NCBI GenBank assembly: GCA_005239795.1
Contig: SBBH01000217.1
Coordinates: forward strand, 1-16,045
Source of the DNA: Planctomycetales bacterium
Lineage (GTDB): Bacteria; Planctomycetota; SBBH01
Direction: 5' to 3'
Length of the DNA: 16,045 nt
Positions 1 through 6,904 of this stretch are shown one piece after another. A program made the translations under genes and the position numbers. The notes under the pieces were generated by a model, which saw only the letters and a list, made by a program, of their open reading frames with translations, ran no database searches and was not told the origin of the DNA. Every line of letters starts with the position of its first letter. Positions within the stretch are counted from its first letter, which is position 1.

Positions 1-60
1 GACCGCCCCAGCCGCCCCCCCAACTAAAAACGCCAGCGAGACCGCCGTGCACTGCCACAT
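1..60 (-). CDS. N-terminal fragment of a further gene in the efflux operon (cut by window edge)
   Basis: An ATG on the minus strand at 58-60, seven bases after the RND pump stop codon, opens a frame that stays open for 20 codons to the window edge. The peptide starts MWQCTAVSLAFLVGGAAGAV, a hydrophobic, small-residue-rich stretch like a signal peptide. The tight spacing suggests a fifth, exported member of the metal-efflux operon. The only Shine-Dalgarno candidate is a weak GGA before an A-tract, so translation could depend on coupling to the pump gene. Too little is present to name a family, and a chance open frame of this length is possible. Confidence 0.4.
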   Translation of the reverse strand, partial: MWQCTAVSLAFLVGGAAGAV

Positions 61-67
61 TTTTTTT

Positions 68-3000
68 CTATCCATCGACCCCTCCTTTTCCCGATTCCAG
101 CATGCCCTCCCTGTCCCGGGGGTGCGCCGCCAGGCGCTGGGCGTCTTTTTTCCCGAACGCCAGGAAAAGCCCCGGTGTCACCAGAAAATCCAAAAGCGTG
201 GAGGAAACAAGTCCCCCGATGATCACCGTCGCGACCGGATACAGGATCTCGCGGCCGGGCTCGTCCGGGGCCAAGGCCAGGGGGATGAGCGCAATCCCAC
301 TTGCCAGCGCCGTCATCAAGACCGGCACCATCCGCTCCTGTCCCGCCCGGATGATGAGGCCGGGTCCGAAGGATTCTCCCTCCTCCCGCATGAGGTGAAG
401 GTAGTGGTCGAGAAGCAGGATGGCGTTCCGCGCCGCGATCCCCCCCAGGGAAACGAGCCCCACCAGGGTGGCCACCGACAGGGTCTGCTGACTCGCGACG
501 ATCCAGGCGGCCGCCCCAACGAAGGCCATCGGAATACTCGCCAAAACCTGGAGGCTCAAGTTCACCGAGCGGAAGTGCGCGAAGAGGATCAGGAACATCG
601 CGGCGAGCGCCACGCCGCTCAAGATGACGATCCTGCGCTCGGCCTCGGCCTGCGCCTCGAACTGCCCGCTCAGGCGGATGGAATACCCGGGCGTCGCCGC
701 GAGGCTTTTCCGAATGGGCTCGATCGCCCGTTCCACGTCGGCAACCACCTCGCCCAGGGAGCGCCCGGAAACGTTGTGCTGGACCACGGCGCGCCGGGAG
801 GCGTTCTCGCGGTTGATGTTGTTCGGCGTCTTGACGAGCGACACCTCCGCCACGTCGGAAACGAGGATGCGCCCCTTGTCCGGGGCGCGTAGCTGGAGGT
901 CGCGCAGGCTCTGGAGGCTCTTCCTGTCCTTGGCCGCCAGGCGCACCACGATCGGATAGCCGACCTGCCCCGCGGTGATCCGGCCGATCTCCTCCCCGCC
1001 CCCGCCCAGCTCGATTGTCTCGGCGATCTGTCGCACCGTGAGCCCTGCGGCCGCCATCCGGTCGCGCCGCGGCGCGACCGTCACCTGATCCACGAAGGTC
1101 ATCGGCTGGACGTGAAGTCCGACGACGCCCGGAATCTCCCGGATCGCGGATTCGATCCTGCCGGAGACGTCCCGCAAGAGATCCAGATCCGGCCCGAACA
1201 CCTTGATCGCCACCTGGGCGTTCACGCCTGAGAGGAGATGGCTCAAGAGATGCGCCAACGGCTGTTCCACGGAAATGGCCACCCCCGGAAATTCCTCCTC
1301 CAGGCGTCTCTGGATCTCGTCCCGGACCTCGTCCCGTCTGCGCCCCGCCGCCGGGTCAATCGTCACAATCGACTCGGTGGTGTTCGCCCCCTCGGCATGC
1401 TCGTCCCCCTCCGCGCGTCCTGTGCGCCGCCCCACGTTCTTGACGCCCCGGATGCTCATCACAACCTCATCCATGCGCCGGGCGTAGGCATCCGAAGCCG
1501 CAAGCCCCGTCCCAGGCGGCAGGACAAGGTTGACCTGCCAAGCCCCCTCATTGAAAGGGGGGAGGAACTCCGACCCGCGCGTCGCCAAGAGCACGACCCC
1601 CACCAGGACCACGCTCGCAAGCGCGCCCAGGATCCTGGCTGGATGTTCCATGCCGAAGCGGATGGCGTGGCCGGCGGCTTTTTTGAGTTTTCGCACCAGC
1701 CAACCGTCCTCCGTCCGTCGAGACAGGAACGACCCGCTCAGAAGGTAATGACAGAGAACCGGCGTGACGGTGAGGGAAACCGCCAGGGACGCCAGCGTGC
1801 TCACGATGTAGGCCAGGCCGATAGGGGTGAAGAGGCGCCCCTCCAAACCCGTCAGGGAAAAAAGCGGCAGGTAGACGACCACCACGAGGAGCGTCCCGAT
1901 CAGGATGGGGTTGCGGACTTCGCTGGAGGCCTCGAAGACGACCCGCAGGGGATCCTTTCGCCGGCCTGAAGCGGTGTTCCCGCGCAGGCGCCGGAAGACA
2001 TTTTCGACATCGACGATTGCGTCGTCCACCAGGGCGCCCACGGCCACCGCCAGCCCTCCCAGCGTCATCGTGTTGATCGAGAGCCCCATCAGCGAAAAAA
2101 CGATCGCCGTGACGGCGACCGAGAGCGGGATCGCCGTGAGCGTGATGAAGGTCGTCCGGAAATTGAGAAGGAACAGGAAGAGGACGACGACGACCAGAAG
2201 CGCCCCGTCCCGGACGGCGCTTTCGACGTTCCCGACCGCGCGGCGGATGAACTGGGCCTGCTGGAAGAGATCGTTGACGACAAGGATATCCCCGGGAAGG
2301 GACGCCTGGATCGACGCGAGCTCCGCGTTGACGCGCCGCGTCAGATCCACGGTGTCCACGCCGGGCTGTTTGAAGATCGTGGAGATCACCCCCGGCTTGG
2401 CGTTGACCCCCGCCTCGCCCGTGCGGATCGCCGCCGGCCCGAACCGAACCTCCGCCACATCTTCGATCCGGACCGGACGGATCGGGTCGGCCCGGACGAC
2501 GGACCTGGCCATCTGGCGCTCCTCTTCGACGCGGCCTGTCACCGTGACTGCGGGCCCCTTGGCGCCGATCGCGAGGACCCCCCCTGCGGCGTTGAGGTTG
2601 GCGTTCCGGACCGCCTCGGCAACCTCCTCGATCGTCACGTCGAAAGCCCGCATTCGATCAGCGTCCACGACGACCTGCATCTGGCGCGCCGCCCCGCCGA
2701 TCGAGATCACCTGGGCGACGCCGCTCACGGACAGGAGGCGGGGCTTCACGATCTGATCCACCAGGGCCCGGATCTCGGAAACGTCCGTCTCGCCGCGCTG
2801 GCTCTGGAAACCGATGATCTGGACCTGCCCCATGATGCTGGCGATCGGGGCCATCTGGACCTGGACGTCAGGGGGGAGCTTCGACTGCGCCAACTGCAGT
2901 TTCTCCTGCACGATCTGACGGTTCCGGAAGATCTCCGTCTCCCAGCCGAACTCCACGTGGATGACGGCCAGGCCCAGCCCGGACGCGGAACGGACGCGCG

Positions 3001-3238
3001 TCACGCCGGTGGCGCCATTCACAGCCTGTTCCAGAGGGAGCGTCACGAGGCGCTCCACGTCCTCCGGCACCATCGCGTGGGCCTCGGCGAGGATCGTCAC
3101 GGTGGGACGGTTCAGGTCCGGCAGGACGTCGATCGGCATCCGGAGCGCCGTCCAGAGGCCGCACCCGGCGACGGCGACGGCCGCGACAAGCACCAGGAGG
3201 CGGTTCCTGAGGGAGAAGGCGATGATCCGGTTCAACAT
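68..3238 (-). CDS. Heavy-metal efflux RND pump, CusA/CzcA family inner-membrane subunit
   Basis: A 1056-residue proton-driven pump of the heavy-metal efflux (HME) branch of the RND superfamily, which moves metal cations from periplasm or cytoplasm through a TolC-type channel. Length and layout match the family: N-terminal membrane helix (about 10-30), a periplasmic porter domain (about 35-335), a helix bundle (about 340-500), a second helix near 535-555, a second porter domain (about 560-860) and a final helix bundle. The TM4 proton-relay segment reads VDDAIVDVEN (404-413), with Asp405 where CusA has its essential Asp. By hand alignment from memory, the three CusA copper-binding Met positions (573, 623, 672) are Asn570, Thr620 and His667 here, so Cu/Ag specificity is not supported. 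It starts at ATG 3238, nine bases after the adaptor stop, with AAAGGCG as ribosome-binding site. The metal is unknown; the family call is very secure. Confidence 0.96.
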   Translation of the reverse strand: MLNRIIAFSLRNRLLVLVAAVAVAGCGLWTALRMPIDVLPDLNRPTVTILAEAHAMVPEDVERLVTLPLEQAVNGATGVTRVRSASGLGLAVIHVEFGWETEIFRNRQIVQEKLQLAQSKLPPDVQVQMAPIASIMGQVQIIGFQSQRGETDVSEIRALVDQIVKPRLLSVSGVAQVISIGGAARQMQVVVDADRMRAFDVTIEEVAEAVRNANLNAAGGVLAIGAKGPAVTVTGRVEEERQMARSVVRADPIRPVRIEDVAEVRFGPAAIRTGEAGVNAKPGVISTIFKQPGVDTVDLTRRVNAELASIQASLPGDILVVNDLFQQAQFIRRAVGNVESAVRDGALLVVVVLFLFLLNFRTTFITLTAIPLSVAVTAIVFSLMGLSINTMTLGGLAVAVGALVDDAIVDVENVFRRLRGNTASGRRKDPLRVVFEASSEVRNPILIGTLLVVVVYLPLFSLTGLEGRLFTPIGLAYIVSTLASLAVSLTVTPVLCHYLLSGSFLSRRTEDGWLVRKLKKAAGHAIRFGMEHPARILGALASVVLVGVVLLATRGSEFLPPFNEGAWQVNLVLPPGTGLAASDAYARRMDEVVMSIRGVKNVGRRTGRAEGDEHAEGANTTESIVTIDPAAGRRRDEVRDEIQRRLEEEFPGVAISVEQPLAHLLSHLLSGVNAQVAIKVFGPDLDLLRDVSGRIESAIREIPGVVGLHVQPMTFVDQVTVAPRRDRMAAAGLTVRQIAETIELGGGGEEIGRITAGQVGYPIVVRLAAKDRKSLQSLRDLQLRAPDKGRILVSDVAEVSLVKTPNNINRENASRRAVVQHNVSGRSLGEVVADVERAIEPIRKSLAATPGYSIRLSGQFEAQAEAERRIVILSGVALAAMFLILFAHFRSVNLSLQVLASIPMAFVGAAAWIVASQQTLSVATLVGLVSLGGIAARNAILLLDHYLHLMREEGESFGPGLIIRAGQERMVPVLMTALASGIALIPLALAPDEPGREILYPVATVIIGGLVSSTLLDFLVTPGLFLAFGKKDAQRLAAHPRDREGMLESGKGGVDG

Positions 3239-3247
3239 CTGGCGCCT

Positions 3248-4306
3248 TTAGTGCGTGTGCCCCGCGTGTGGATCCGCGGCTGGAGCGCCCGCCTTGAGCG
3301 CCAGTCCCAGAGCGAAGGCGTTGTTCTGGACCACCGCATCCCCGGGAAAAAGATCTGAGTGGCGCGCGTCGAGGACCGCCGTCTCATCGTCCCAATAGCG
3401 CACGACCACCTTGGCGGCCTTGAACGATTCGCCATCCTCGAGGAAAACCACCGTGTCGGGGCCGTCGTCCGTGACCGCGCCGCTGGGAACGACATACACC
3501 GCCTCCATCGTCTCCGCGGGAACCCGAAGCATGTACCGCTGTCCCGGCCGCAGCTGCCAGGTGCGGGTCCGGCCGGTCCCTTCCCCGACCACATGGAGTG
3601 GCGCGTTCTCCACCGGAAGATAGGCAACCTCCCCATGCCCCTCCGCATCGCTTGTGATGTGGGAGATCCGGAGCCCTTCGAGAACCGGGCCCGCCCCCGC
3701 CACCAGGGGAAGTGCCAAGAGGCGCGACTCCCGGCCCAGGGCGGAGAGGATGCCGCTGATCTCCCCCCCGACCGGCTCCGAACGGAGCATCAGCCGCCGG
3801 GGATTGCGCAGAACGCCCAGGACCTGGCCGGCCTCGATCTTTTGGCCGAGCCTGGCCGCGAGGACCTCAAGATCCCAGTCCGGAACGTCCGGAATCTCCG
3901 GGGCTCGGACCTCGACCGTCCGGTCCAGCGTCACCGCCACGATCGGCGCCCCCGCCGGCACCAGGGATGCCGGGGCGAAACGAATCTCCGTGACCCGTCC
4001 CCCGATTGGAGCGTAGAGCGGCTGCGCGGCTGTCGGGGCGTCTTCGATCACGGCCGGGACCGACTGATACTTCACAAAGACCGTCTCCTCGATCGGCGCC
4101 AGCGTGATCCCGAGATTCCGAAGTGCTTGAGGGGAGAGCGCCGGCGTGCCGGTGCCGGGACGGCTTTCCGTCTCCCCGTGGGCATGGCCGTGACCCGAAC
4201 GACCGACTTTCGATTGCGCCTGCCGGGCGGCGACCCAGCCGCCGGCCATTCCCAGGACCGTAAGCCCCAAACACAAAGCGATCGTCCCCGCGTGCCGCGT
4301 CATCAT
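3248..4306 (-). CDS. RND efflux periplasmic adaptor (membrane fusion protein), CusB/CzcB-like
   Basis: A 352-residue adaptor linking the inner-membrane pump to the outer-membrane channel. It has an N-terminal membrane anchor or signal (about 7-27), then a His-rich stretch with His39, His41 and His43, then beta-rich segments typical of lipoyl/barrel-sandwich and beta-barrel domains (APIGGRVTEIRF near 93; RPGQRYMLRVP near 262), and a second His cluster at the very C-terminus (His347, His350, His352). The His clusters suggest zinc- or divalent-metal binding; this is inference. No long heptad-patterned helical hairpin is visible between the lipoyl halves, so it may be a compact hairpin-poor adaptor. 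TGAGGAGGAAACC joins the TolC stop to ATG 4306, making stop and Shine-Dalgarno overlap; a second ATG follows immediately. Confidence 0.93.
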   Translation of the reverse strand: MMTRHAGTIALCLGLTVLGMAGGWVAARQAQSKVGRSGHGHAHGETESRPGTGTPALSPQALRNLGITLAPIEETVFVKYQSVPAVIEDAPTAAQPLYAPIGGRVTEIRFAPASLVPAGAPIVAVTLDRTVEVRAPEIPDVPDWDLEVLAARLGQKIEAGQVLGVLRNPRRLMLRSEPVGGEISGILSALGRESRLLALPLVAGAGPVLEGLRISHITSDAEGHGEVAYLPVENAPLHVVGEGTGRTRTWQLRPGQRYMLRVPAETMEAVYVVPSGAVTDDGPDTVVFLEDGESFKAAKVVVRYWDDETAVLDARHSDLFPGDAVVQNNAFALGLALKAGAPAADPHAGHTH

Positions 4307-4316
4307 GGTTTCCTCC

Positions 4317-5687
4317 TCATTCCCCGGGCTCCCCGGGAAACCGGATCAAGGGAAAGCCAACCGCCTGCTCGAGCCCCACCCAGGCCTCCCGGACCGCCCG
4401 CTCGGCGTCCAACGCCTCGATCCGGACGGCGCGCAGAGCGCGCTCCACCTCCAGGAAACGCAGCGCGTCGATCGCCCCCGCGTCGCGGAATTTCCGCGCC
4501 GTCTCGAGGTTCGCCTCGGCTTTCGGCAGGAAGAGACTCGTCACCATCCGCCAACGCTCCTCGGCAAGCCGAAGTTCCCAGCGGGCGCCGTCGAGCGCCG
4601 CCAGCGCCCGGTTCGCGGCCGCCTCGAATTTCGCGCGGACTTCCTCCCGGCGCTGTCCGACCTCCGCAATCCCCTGCTGGTTTCGATCAAAAAGAGGAAG
4701 CGCCACGCCGAGGGAGAGTCCTAGCACGGTCTTCCGCTCGCCCGGATCGCCAGCGCCCGAGGGGCCAAACTGAAAGTCCGGATACTGCCTGGCGATCTCC
4801 AGGCGCAAAGCCCCTTCCGCCACGTCATAACGCGCCCGGAGCCTCGCCAACGCTGGATGGTTGGCAATGAGGAGCGTCGTGAGCGCCTCCAAGTCCGGTA
4901 CGGCGTCGGGAACGGTAGGAAGCAGAGCTCCAGAGGGCGCCTGGAAACGATCCGCGTGGATGCCGATGAGCGCGGACATCTCCCCCTGGGCCGCCGCGAT
5001 CTCTCGGCGCGCCGCGAGCGTTTCAGCCTGCATGCGGGAGGCTTCCAACTCCAGAAGCCCGGCATCAAGCGCCGTGGCGAAACCGGCTTCCGCGAACGTA
5101 TGGGCCGCAGCCACGGCCCGTGCGGCGGCCTCCGACGCCTCCGTGCGCGCCGCGAGCCGGCTTCCCGCGAGCGCCCACCGGGCGTAGAGCCGCCGGAGAT
5201 CCAGGAACGCTTCCCGATGGCGCGCGGCGAGTTCAACCGCCGCAAGATCGGCGGCAAGCCGGTTCATCTCGTCCTGGCGCGCGCGCTTTGGCGCCGTCGG
5301 AATCGCAAAACCGATCGAACCGAACGGCTGGAGGCGGTGAGCGTCCAGATCCGAGCCGAAACCATACTGGGGACCGACCTCAAGCGTCGGATTCGAAAGC
5401 GGCGTCTTCACACGGGCTCGCGCCAGCGCCGTCTCGTGCTCCGCGCGGGCTTCCTTGAGAGCCGGCCCATAGCGCGCAAGGAGCTCCGCGGCCCGCGTGA
5501 AGGTGAACGGCGCCCCGATCCCCTCCTCGTCCGGGAGCGTCCGTTCGCGGGCGACGGCAGGAATGATCTCGCCCGGCACCAGCGGACGGGATCTATAACT
5601 TTCGCAACCAATCAAAAGAAGTGCCGCAGGCGCCCCGCAGGCCGCCACAACATGCTTTAACACACCCTCTCCCCGCCACGCACGCAT
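4317..5687 (-). CDS. TolC-family outer-membrane efflux channel, lipoprotein (CzcC/CusC-like)
   Basis: A 456-residue outer-membrane factor forming the exit duct of the tripartite pump. It opens with a signal sequence ending in a lipobox-like LIGC (25-28), so Cys28 is the likely lipidated residue, as in CusC. The rest is the usual doubled pattern of Ala-rich amphipathic helices (about 75-105, 140-215, 255-285, 335-440) broken by strands such as NPTLEVGPQYGFG (about 98-110) and VLGLSLGVALPLFDRNQQG (about 318-336), the second being the characteristic OEP-repeat signature. The start at ATG 5687 is supported by a strong GAAGGAGG four to five bases upstream; an in-frame GTG eight codons later is a weaker alternative. 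First large gene of the efflux operon, followed after 10 bp by the adaptor. Confidence 0.94.
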   Translation of the reverse strand: MRAWRGEGVLKHVVAACGAPAALLLIGCESYRSRPLVPGEIIPAVARERTLPDEEGIGAPFTFTRAAELLARYGPALKEARAEHETALARARVKTPLSNPTLEVGPQYGFGSDLDAHRLQPFGSIGFAIPTAPKRARQDEMNRLAADLAAVELAARHREAFLDLRRLYARWALAGSRLAARTEASEAAARAVAAAHTFAEAGFATALDAGLLELEASRMQAETLAARREIAAAQGEMSALIGIHADRFQAPSGALLPTVPDAVPDLEALTTLLIANHPALARLRARYDVAEGALRLEIARQYPDFQFGPSGAGDPGERKTVLGLSLGVALPLFDRNQQGIAEVGQRREEVRAKFEAAANRALAALDGARWELRLAEERWRMVTSLFLPKAEANLETARKFRDAGAIDALRFLEVERALRAVRIEALDAERAVREAWVGLEQAVGFPLIRFPGEPGE

Positions 5688-5711
5688 AATCCCTCCTTCG
5701 TCCGAGGACTT

Positions 5712-5744
5712 AAAAACCTCTCTACGCTGGACGAAAAGAGGGAC
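5712..5744 (-). terminator. Stem-loop with T-tract between the Cys-rich gene and the TolC gene
   Basis: Read on the minus strand, CCTCT (5737-5741) pairs with AGAGG (5717-5721) across a 15-base loop and is followed directly by five T (5712-5716). It lies after the stop of the small Cys-rich gene and about 25 bp before the tolC start. It could act as a partial terminator or attenuator that lowers expression of the large downstream genes. The stem is short (5 bp) and the loop large, so confidence is modest. Confidence 0.35.
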
Positions 5745-5746
5745 GG

Positions 5747-6079
5747 TTACAACAGAAAGGCGTGCTGGGTCAGAAACGGGGGAAGAAACCGCGGCAGCGA
5801 GGAACCCTCGAAACGCGGATGGAGAAAAACCTCTCTAGAAACAGAGGGACTTTCGATCGAAAGAGGCGGGACCGTTCCCGCCAGAAAAAAGAAAAAAGTC
5901 TGCGCATCGGGGCGCTCGACCACCTTCAAGCAGAAGCAGTCGCCGCACGCTCCCTGCTCATGATCTTGCCCCCCCGCGTCCTGGTGCGTGTCCGGGCAGC
6001 ATTCGACCGGACAGGCCCCCCCGCAAAAGGGGAAAAGGACGATCAAAGCGAGAACCAGGCAGAGCCAGCGCGCGGCCAT
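5747..6079 (-). CDS. Small secreted Cys/His-rich protein leading the metal-efflux operon (unknown family)
   Basis: A 110-residue protein that I do not recognise. From ATG 6079 it has a classic signal peptide (hydrophobic run at about 6-18). A metal-ligand-like cluster follows: Cys19, Cys23, Cys27, Cys28, His32, His40, Cys45, Cys48, Cys50. Then comes a low-complexity FFFFLAG stretch, a Ser/Pro-rich part and the tail QHAFLL. The position directly ahead of the TolC gene in a heavy-metal pump operon, together with the ligand cluster, suggests a periplasmic metal-binding chaperone, buffer or sensor; this is inference. The frame can be extended nine codons upstream to a TTG at 6106, but ATG 6079 gives the cleaner signal peptide and is preceded by TATACT plus six bases with no Shine-Dalgarno. 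The gap to tolC is 59 bp. Confidence 0.65.
   Translation of the reverse strand: MAARWLCLVLALIVLFPFCGGACPVECCPDTHQDAGGQDHEQGACGDCFCLKVVERPDAQTFFFFLAGTVPPLSIESPSVSREVFLHPRFEGSSLPRFLPPFLTQHAFLL
5825..5849 (-). other. Second copy of the terminator-like motif, inside the Cys-rich gene
   Basis: On the minus strand CCTCT (5843-5847) and AGAGG (5830-5834) flank an 8-base loop and are followed by five T (5825-5829). The 12-base plus-strand word AAAAACCTCTCT recurs exactly at 5712-5723, and both copies are followed within 20 bases by AGAGGGA. This copy lies within the coding sequence for the Ser/Pro-rich part of the small protein. Confidence 0.4.
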
Positions 6080-6085
6080 AACCAG

Positions 6086-6091
6086 AGTATA
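6086..6091 (-). promoter_or_regulatory. TATACT -10 box six bases before the ATG of the Cys-rich gene
   Basis: TATACT, a near-consensus -10 hexamer, is followed by CTGGTT and then ATG 6079. With so little space the transcript would begin at or next to the start codon (leaderless). No good -35 is seen at 16-18 bp. It would be the promoter of the whole efflux operon. Confidence 0.4.
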
Positions 6092-6141
6092 ACCTGAGCG
6101 TGGCAAAAGGGTTCCTTGGATTCGCGCGAAAATAACTTATT

Positions 6142-6173
6142 GATTCTGTTGCAATGGGCCATTGCGATTCTGT
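6142..6173. promoter_or_regulatory. Candidate operator: 15-bp palindrome flanked by direct repeats, upstream of the efflux operon
   Basis: A perfect inverted repeat GCAATGG-G-CCATTGC (6151-6165) is bracketed by two identical 8-mers GATTCTGT (6142-6149 and 6166-6173). It sits 63-94 bp upstream of the ATG of the first efflux-operon gene, in an AT-richer gap. A further 10-bp palindrome TTCGCGCGAA is at 6121-6130. The symmetry suggests a regulator-binding site, but no metalloregulator gene is in the window, so the partner is unknown. Confidence 0.35.
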
Positions 6174-6209
6174 CGTCTTTTCGTTCCTTTTTTTCGCACG
6201 AATCCCATA

Positions 6210-6331
6210 TAAGGGACCGTGCGGAAAAGGGTGAGATAAAAATGCCCTCTCGTGCAAGATCTCGGCAATGTTCGTTCATGTCCCGTGAACCCTTCCATCA
6301 AAGATATAAATTATTTCCGCACGGCCCCTTA
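6210..6331. mobile_element. Candidate 122-bp MITE-like element with 18-bp terminal inverted repeats
   Basis: TAAGGGACCGTGCGGAAA at 6210-6227 is the inverted partner of 6314-6331 (17 of 18 bases match; one A/G difference). The arms enclose 86 bases that contain a small hairpin GTTCA-TGTCCCG-TGAAC (6274-6290) but no transposase. If the ends are taken as AGGG...CCCT, the element is bounded by TA on both sides, as expected for a TA-targeting (IS630/mariner-like) element, although TA is a weak criterion. The right arm overlaps the 3' end of coaD and supplies its last ten codons and stop. The left arm can also pair with flanking CGCACGAATCCC (6195-6206). Name and family are not recognised. Confidence 0.5.
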
Positions 6332-6810
6332 CGCTTGCGAAATTTTGCCCGCAGGCGCTTTTCCACCGTCGGCGGGACGAAATGCGCCAGATCCCCCCCC
6401 AGGGACGCCGTCTCCTTGATGAGCCGCGACGACAAGAAGGAATACTCTTGGCTCGCCATGACGAAGATCGTCTCGAGGTTGGGCGCCAGGAGTCGGTTCG
6501 TGAGCGCCATCTGGAACTCGTTCTCGAAATCGGCCACGGTGCGGATTCCGCGCAGGATTACGGTTGCCTTCAGCTTCTTCACAGCATCCACCGTCATCCC
6601 CTCGAAGCGGCCGATCGCAAGGCGGGGCATTCCCTTGGTGGCCTCGCGGAGCATCGCGAGGCGCTCTTCAAGCGTGAAAAGAGGCGCCTTCTCGACATTG
6701 GTGGCAACCGCCACCACGAGTTCGTCCGCGAGCCTCACCCCCCGGCGGATGATGTCGAGATGGCCGTAGGTGACTGGATCGAACGTGCCGGGGTAGACCG
6801 CGCGCCTCAT
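6298..6810 (-). CDS. coaD: Phosphopantetheine adenylyltransferase
   Basis: Penultimate enzyme of coenzyme A synthesis: 4'-phosphopantetheine plus ATP gives dephospho-CoA plus pyrophosphate, in the cytoplasm. The protein opens MRRAVYPGTFDPVTYGHLD, with the nucleotidyltransferase TxGH motif at 14-17. It continues with ILRGIRTVADFENE and ends its catalytic part with SSRLIKE (ISS-x-RE motif). Family members have about 160 residues; this one has 170. The extra tail KGPCGNNLYL (161-170) is encoded by the right arm of the inverted-repeat element at 6210-6331. The start at ATG 6810 is chosen because the family begins here; an in-frame extension to 6861 reads into intergenic repeat. No Shine-Dalgarno is seen; TACCCT lies seven bases before the ATG. 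Confidence 0.95.
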   Translation of the reverse strand: MRRAVYPGTFDPVTYGHLDIIRRGVRLADELVVAVATNVEKAPLFTLEERLAMLREATKGMPRLAIGRFEGMTVDAVKKLKATVILRGIRTVADFENEFQMALTNRLLAPNLETIFVMASQEYSFLSSRLIKETASLGGDLAHFVPPTVEKRLRAKFRKRKGPCGNNLYL

Positions 6811-6817
6811 AACGGCC

Positions 6818-6823
6818 AGGGTA
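6818..6823 (-). promoter_or_regulatory. TACCCT box seven bases before the coaD ATG
   Basis: TACCCT-GGCCGTT-ATG fits a TANNNT -10 box placed for a leaderless transcript. The hexamer matches consensus poorly in its middle bases, so it counts mainly as part of the pattern shared with the other SD-less starts in the window. Confidence 0.25.
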
Positions 6824-6832
6824 CTTGCCGCT

Positions 6833-6898
6833 GTGAGCCATAAGCCACGGGCCATGAGCACTGCCGTTTCATCTCATGGCTCATGACACATGGCCCAT
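6833..6898. repeat. Word-like CATGGSCCATG intergenic repeat forming an imperfect hairpin
   Basis: The 94-bp gap between the dehydrogenase stop and coaD is filled by variations of GAGCCATGAG and GGGCCATG. The arms 6833-6858 and 6873-6898 are inverted copies matching at 19 of 26 bases around a 14-base loop, with a perfect 8-bp core GCCATGAG/CTCATGGC. There is no T-tract, so it is not a standard terminator. It may be a degenerate dispersed repeat. Confidence 0.55.
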
Positions 6899-6904
6899 GG
6901 CTGA

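Noticed and set aside
3359..4870. 503-codon plus-strand open frame opposite the adaptor and TolC genes
   Set aside because: It is antisense to two clear family members, is Arg/Pro-rich and low in hydrophobic pattern, as expected for the shadow of GC-rich coding DNA.
6188..6226. Stem-loop with adjacent seven-T run as a terminator for coaD
   Set aside because: CGCACG...CGTGCG does form a stem, but the T-run lies 5' of it on the plus strand and is an A-run 3' of it on the minus strand, so neither direction gives a U-tract after the stem.
6228..6290. Transposase remnant in the small frame MNEHCRDLAREGIFISP inside the inverted-repeat element
   Set aside because: The peptide is too short and matches no transposase motif that I can name; it is kept only as non-coding interior of the element.
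6116..6769. 217-codon plus-strand frame across the coaD region
   Set aside because: It is antisense to coaD, Ser/Arg-rich with no recognisable motif, and spans the inverted-repeat element; a shadow frame.
6811..6861. Longer CoaD start at ATG 6861
   Set aside because: The extra 17 residues are translated from the intergenic CATGG repeat; CoaD starts at MRRAVYPGTFDP.
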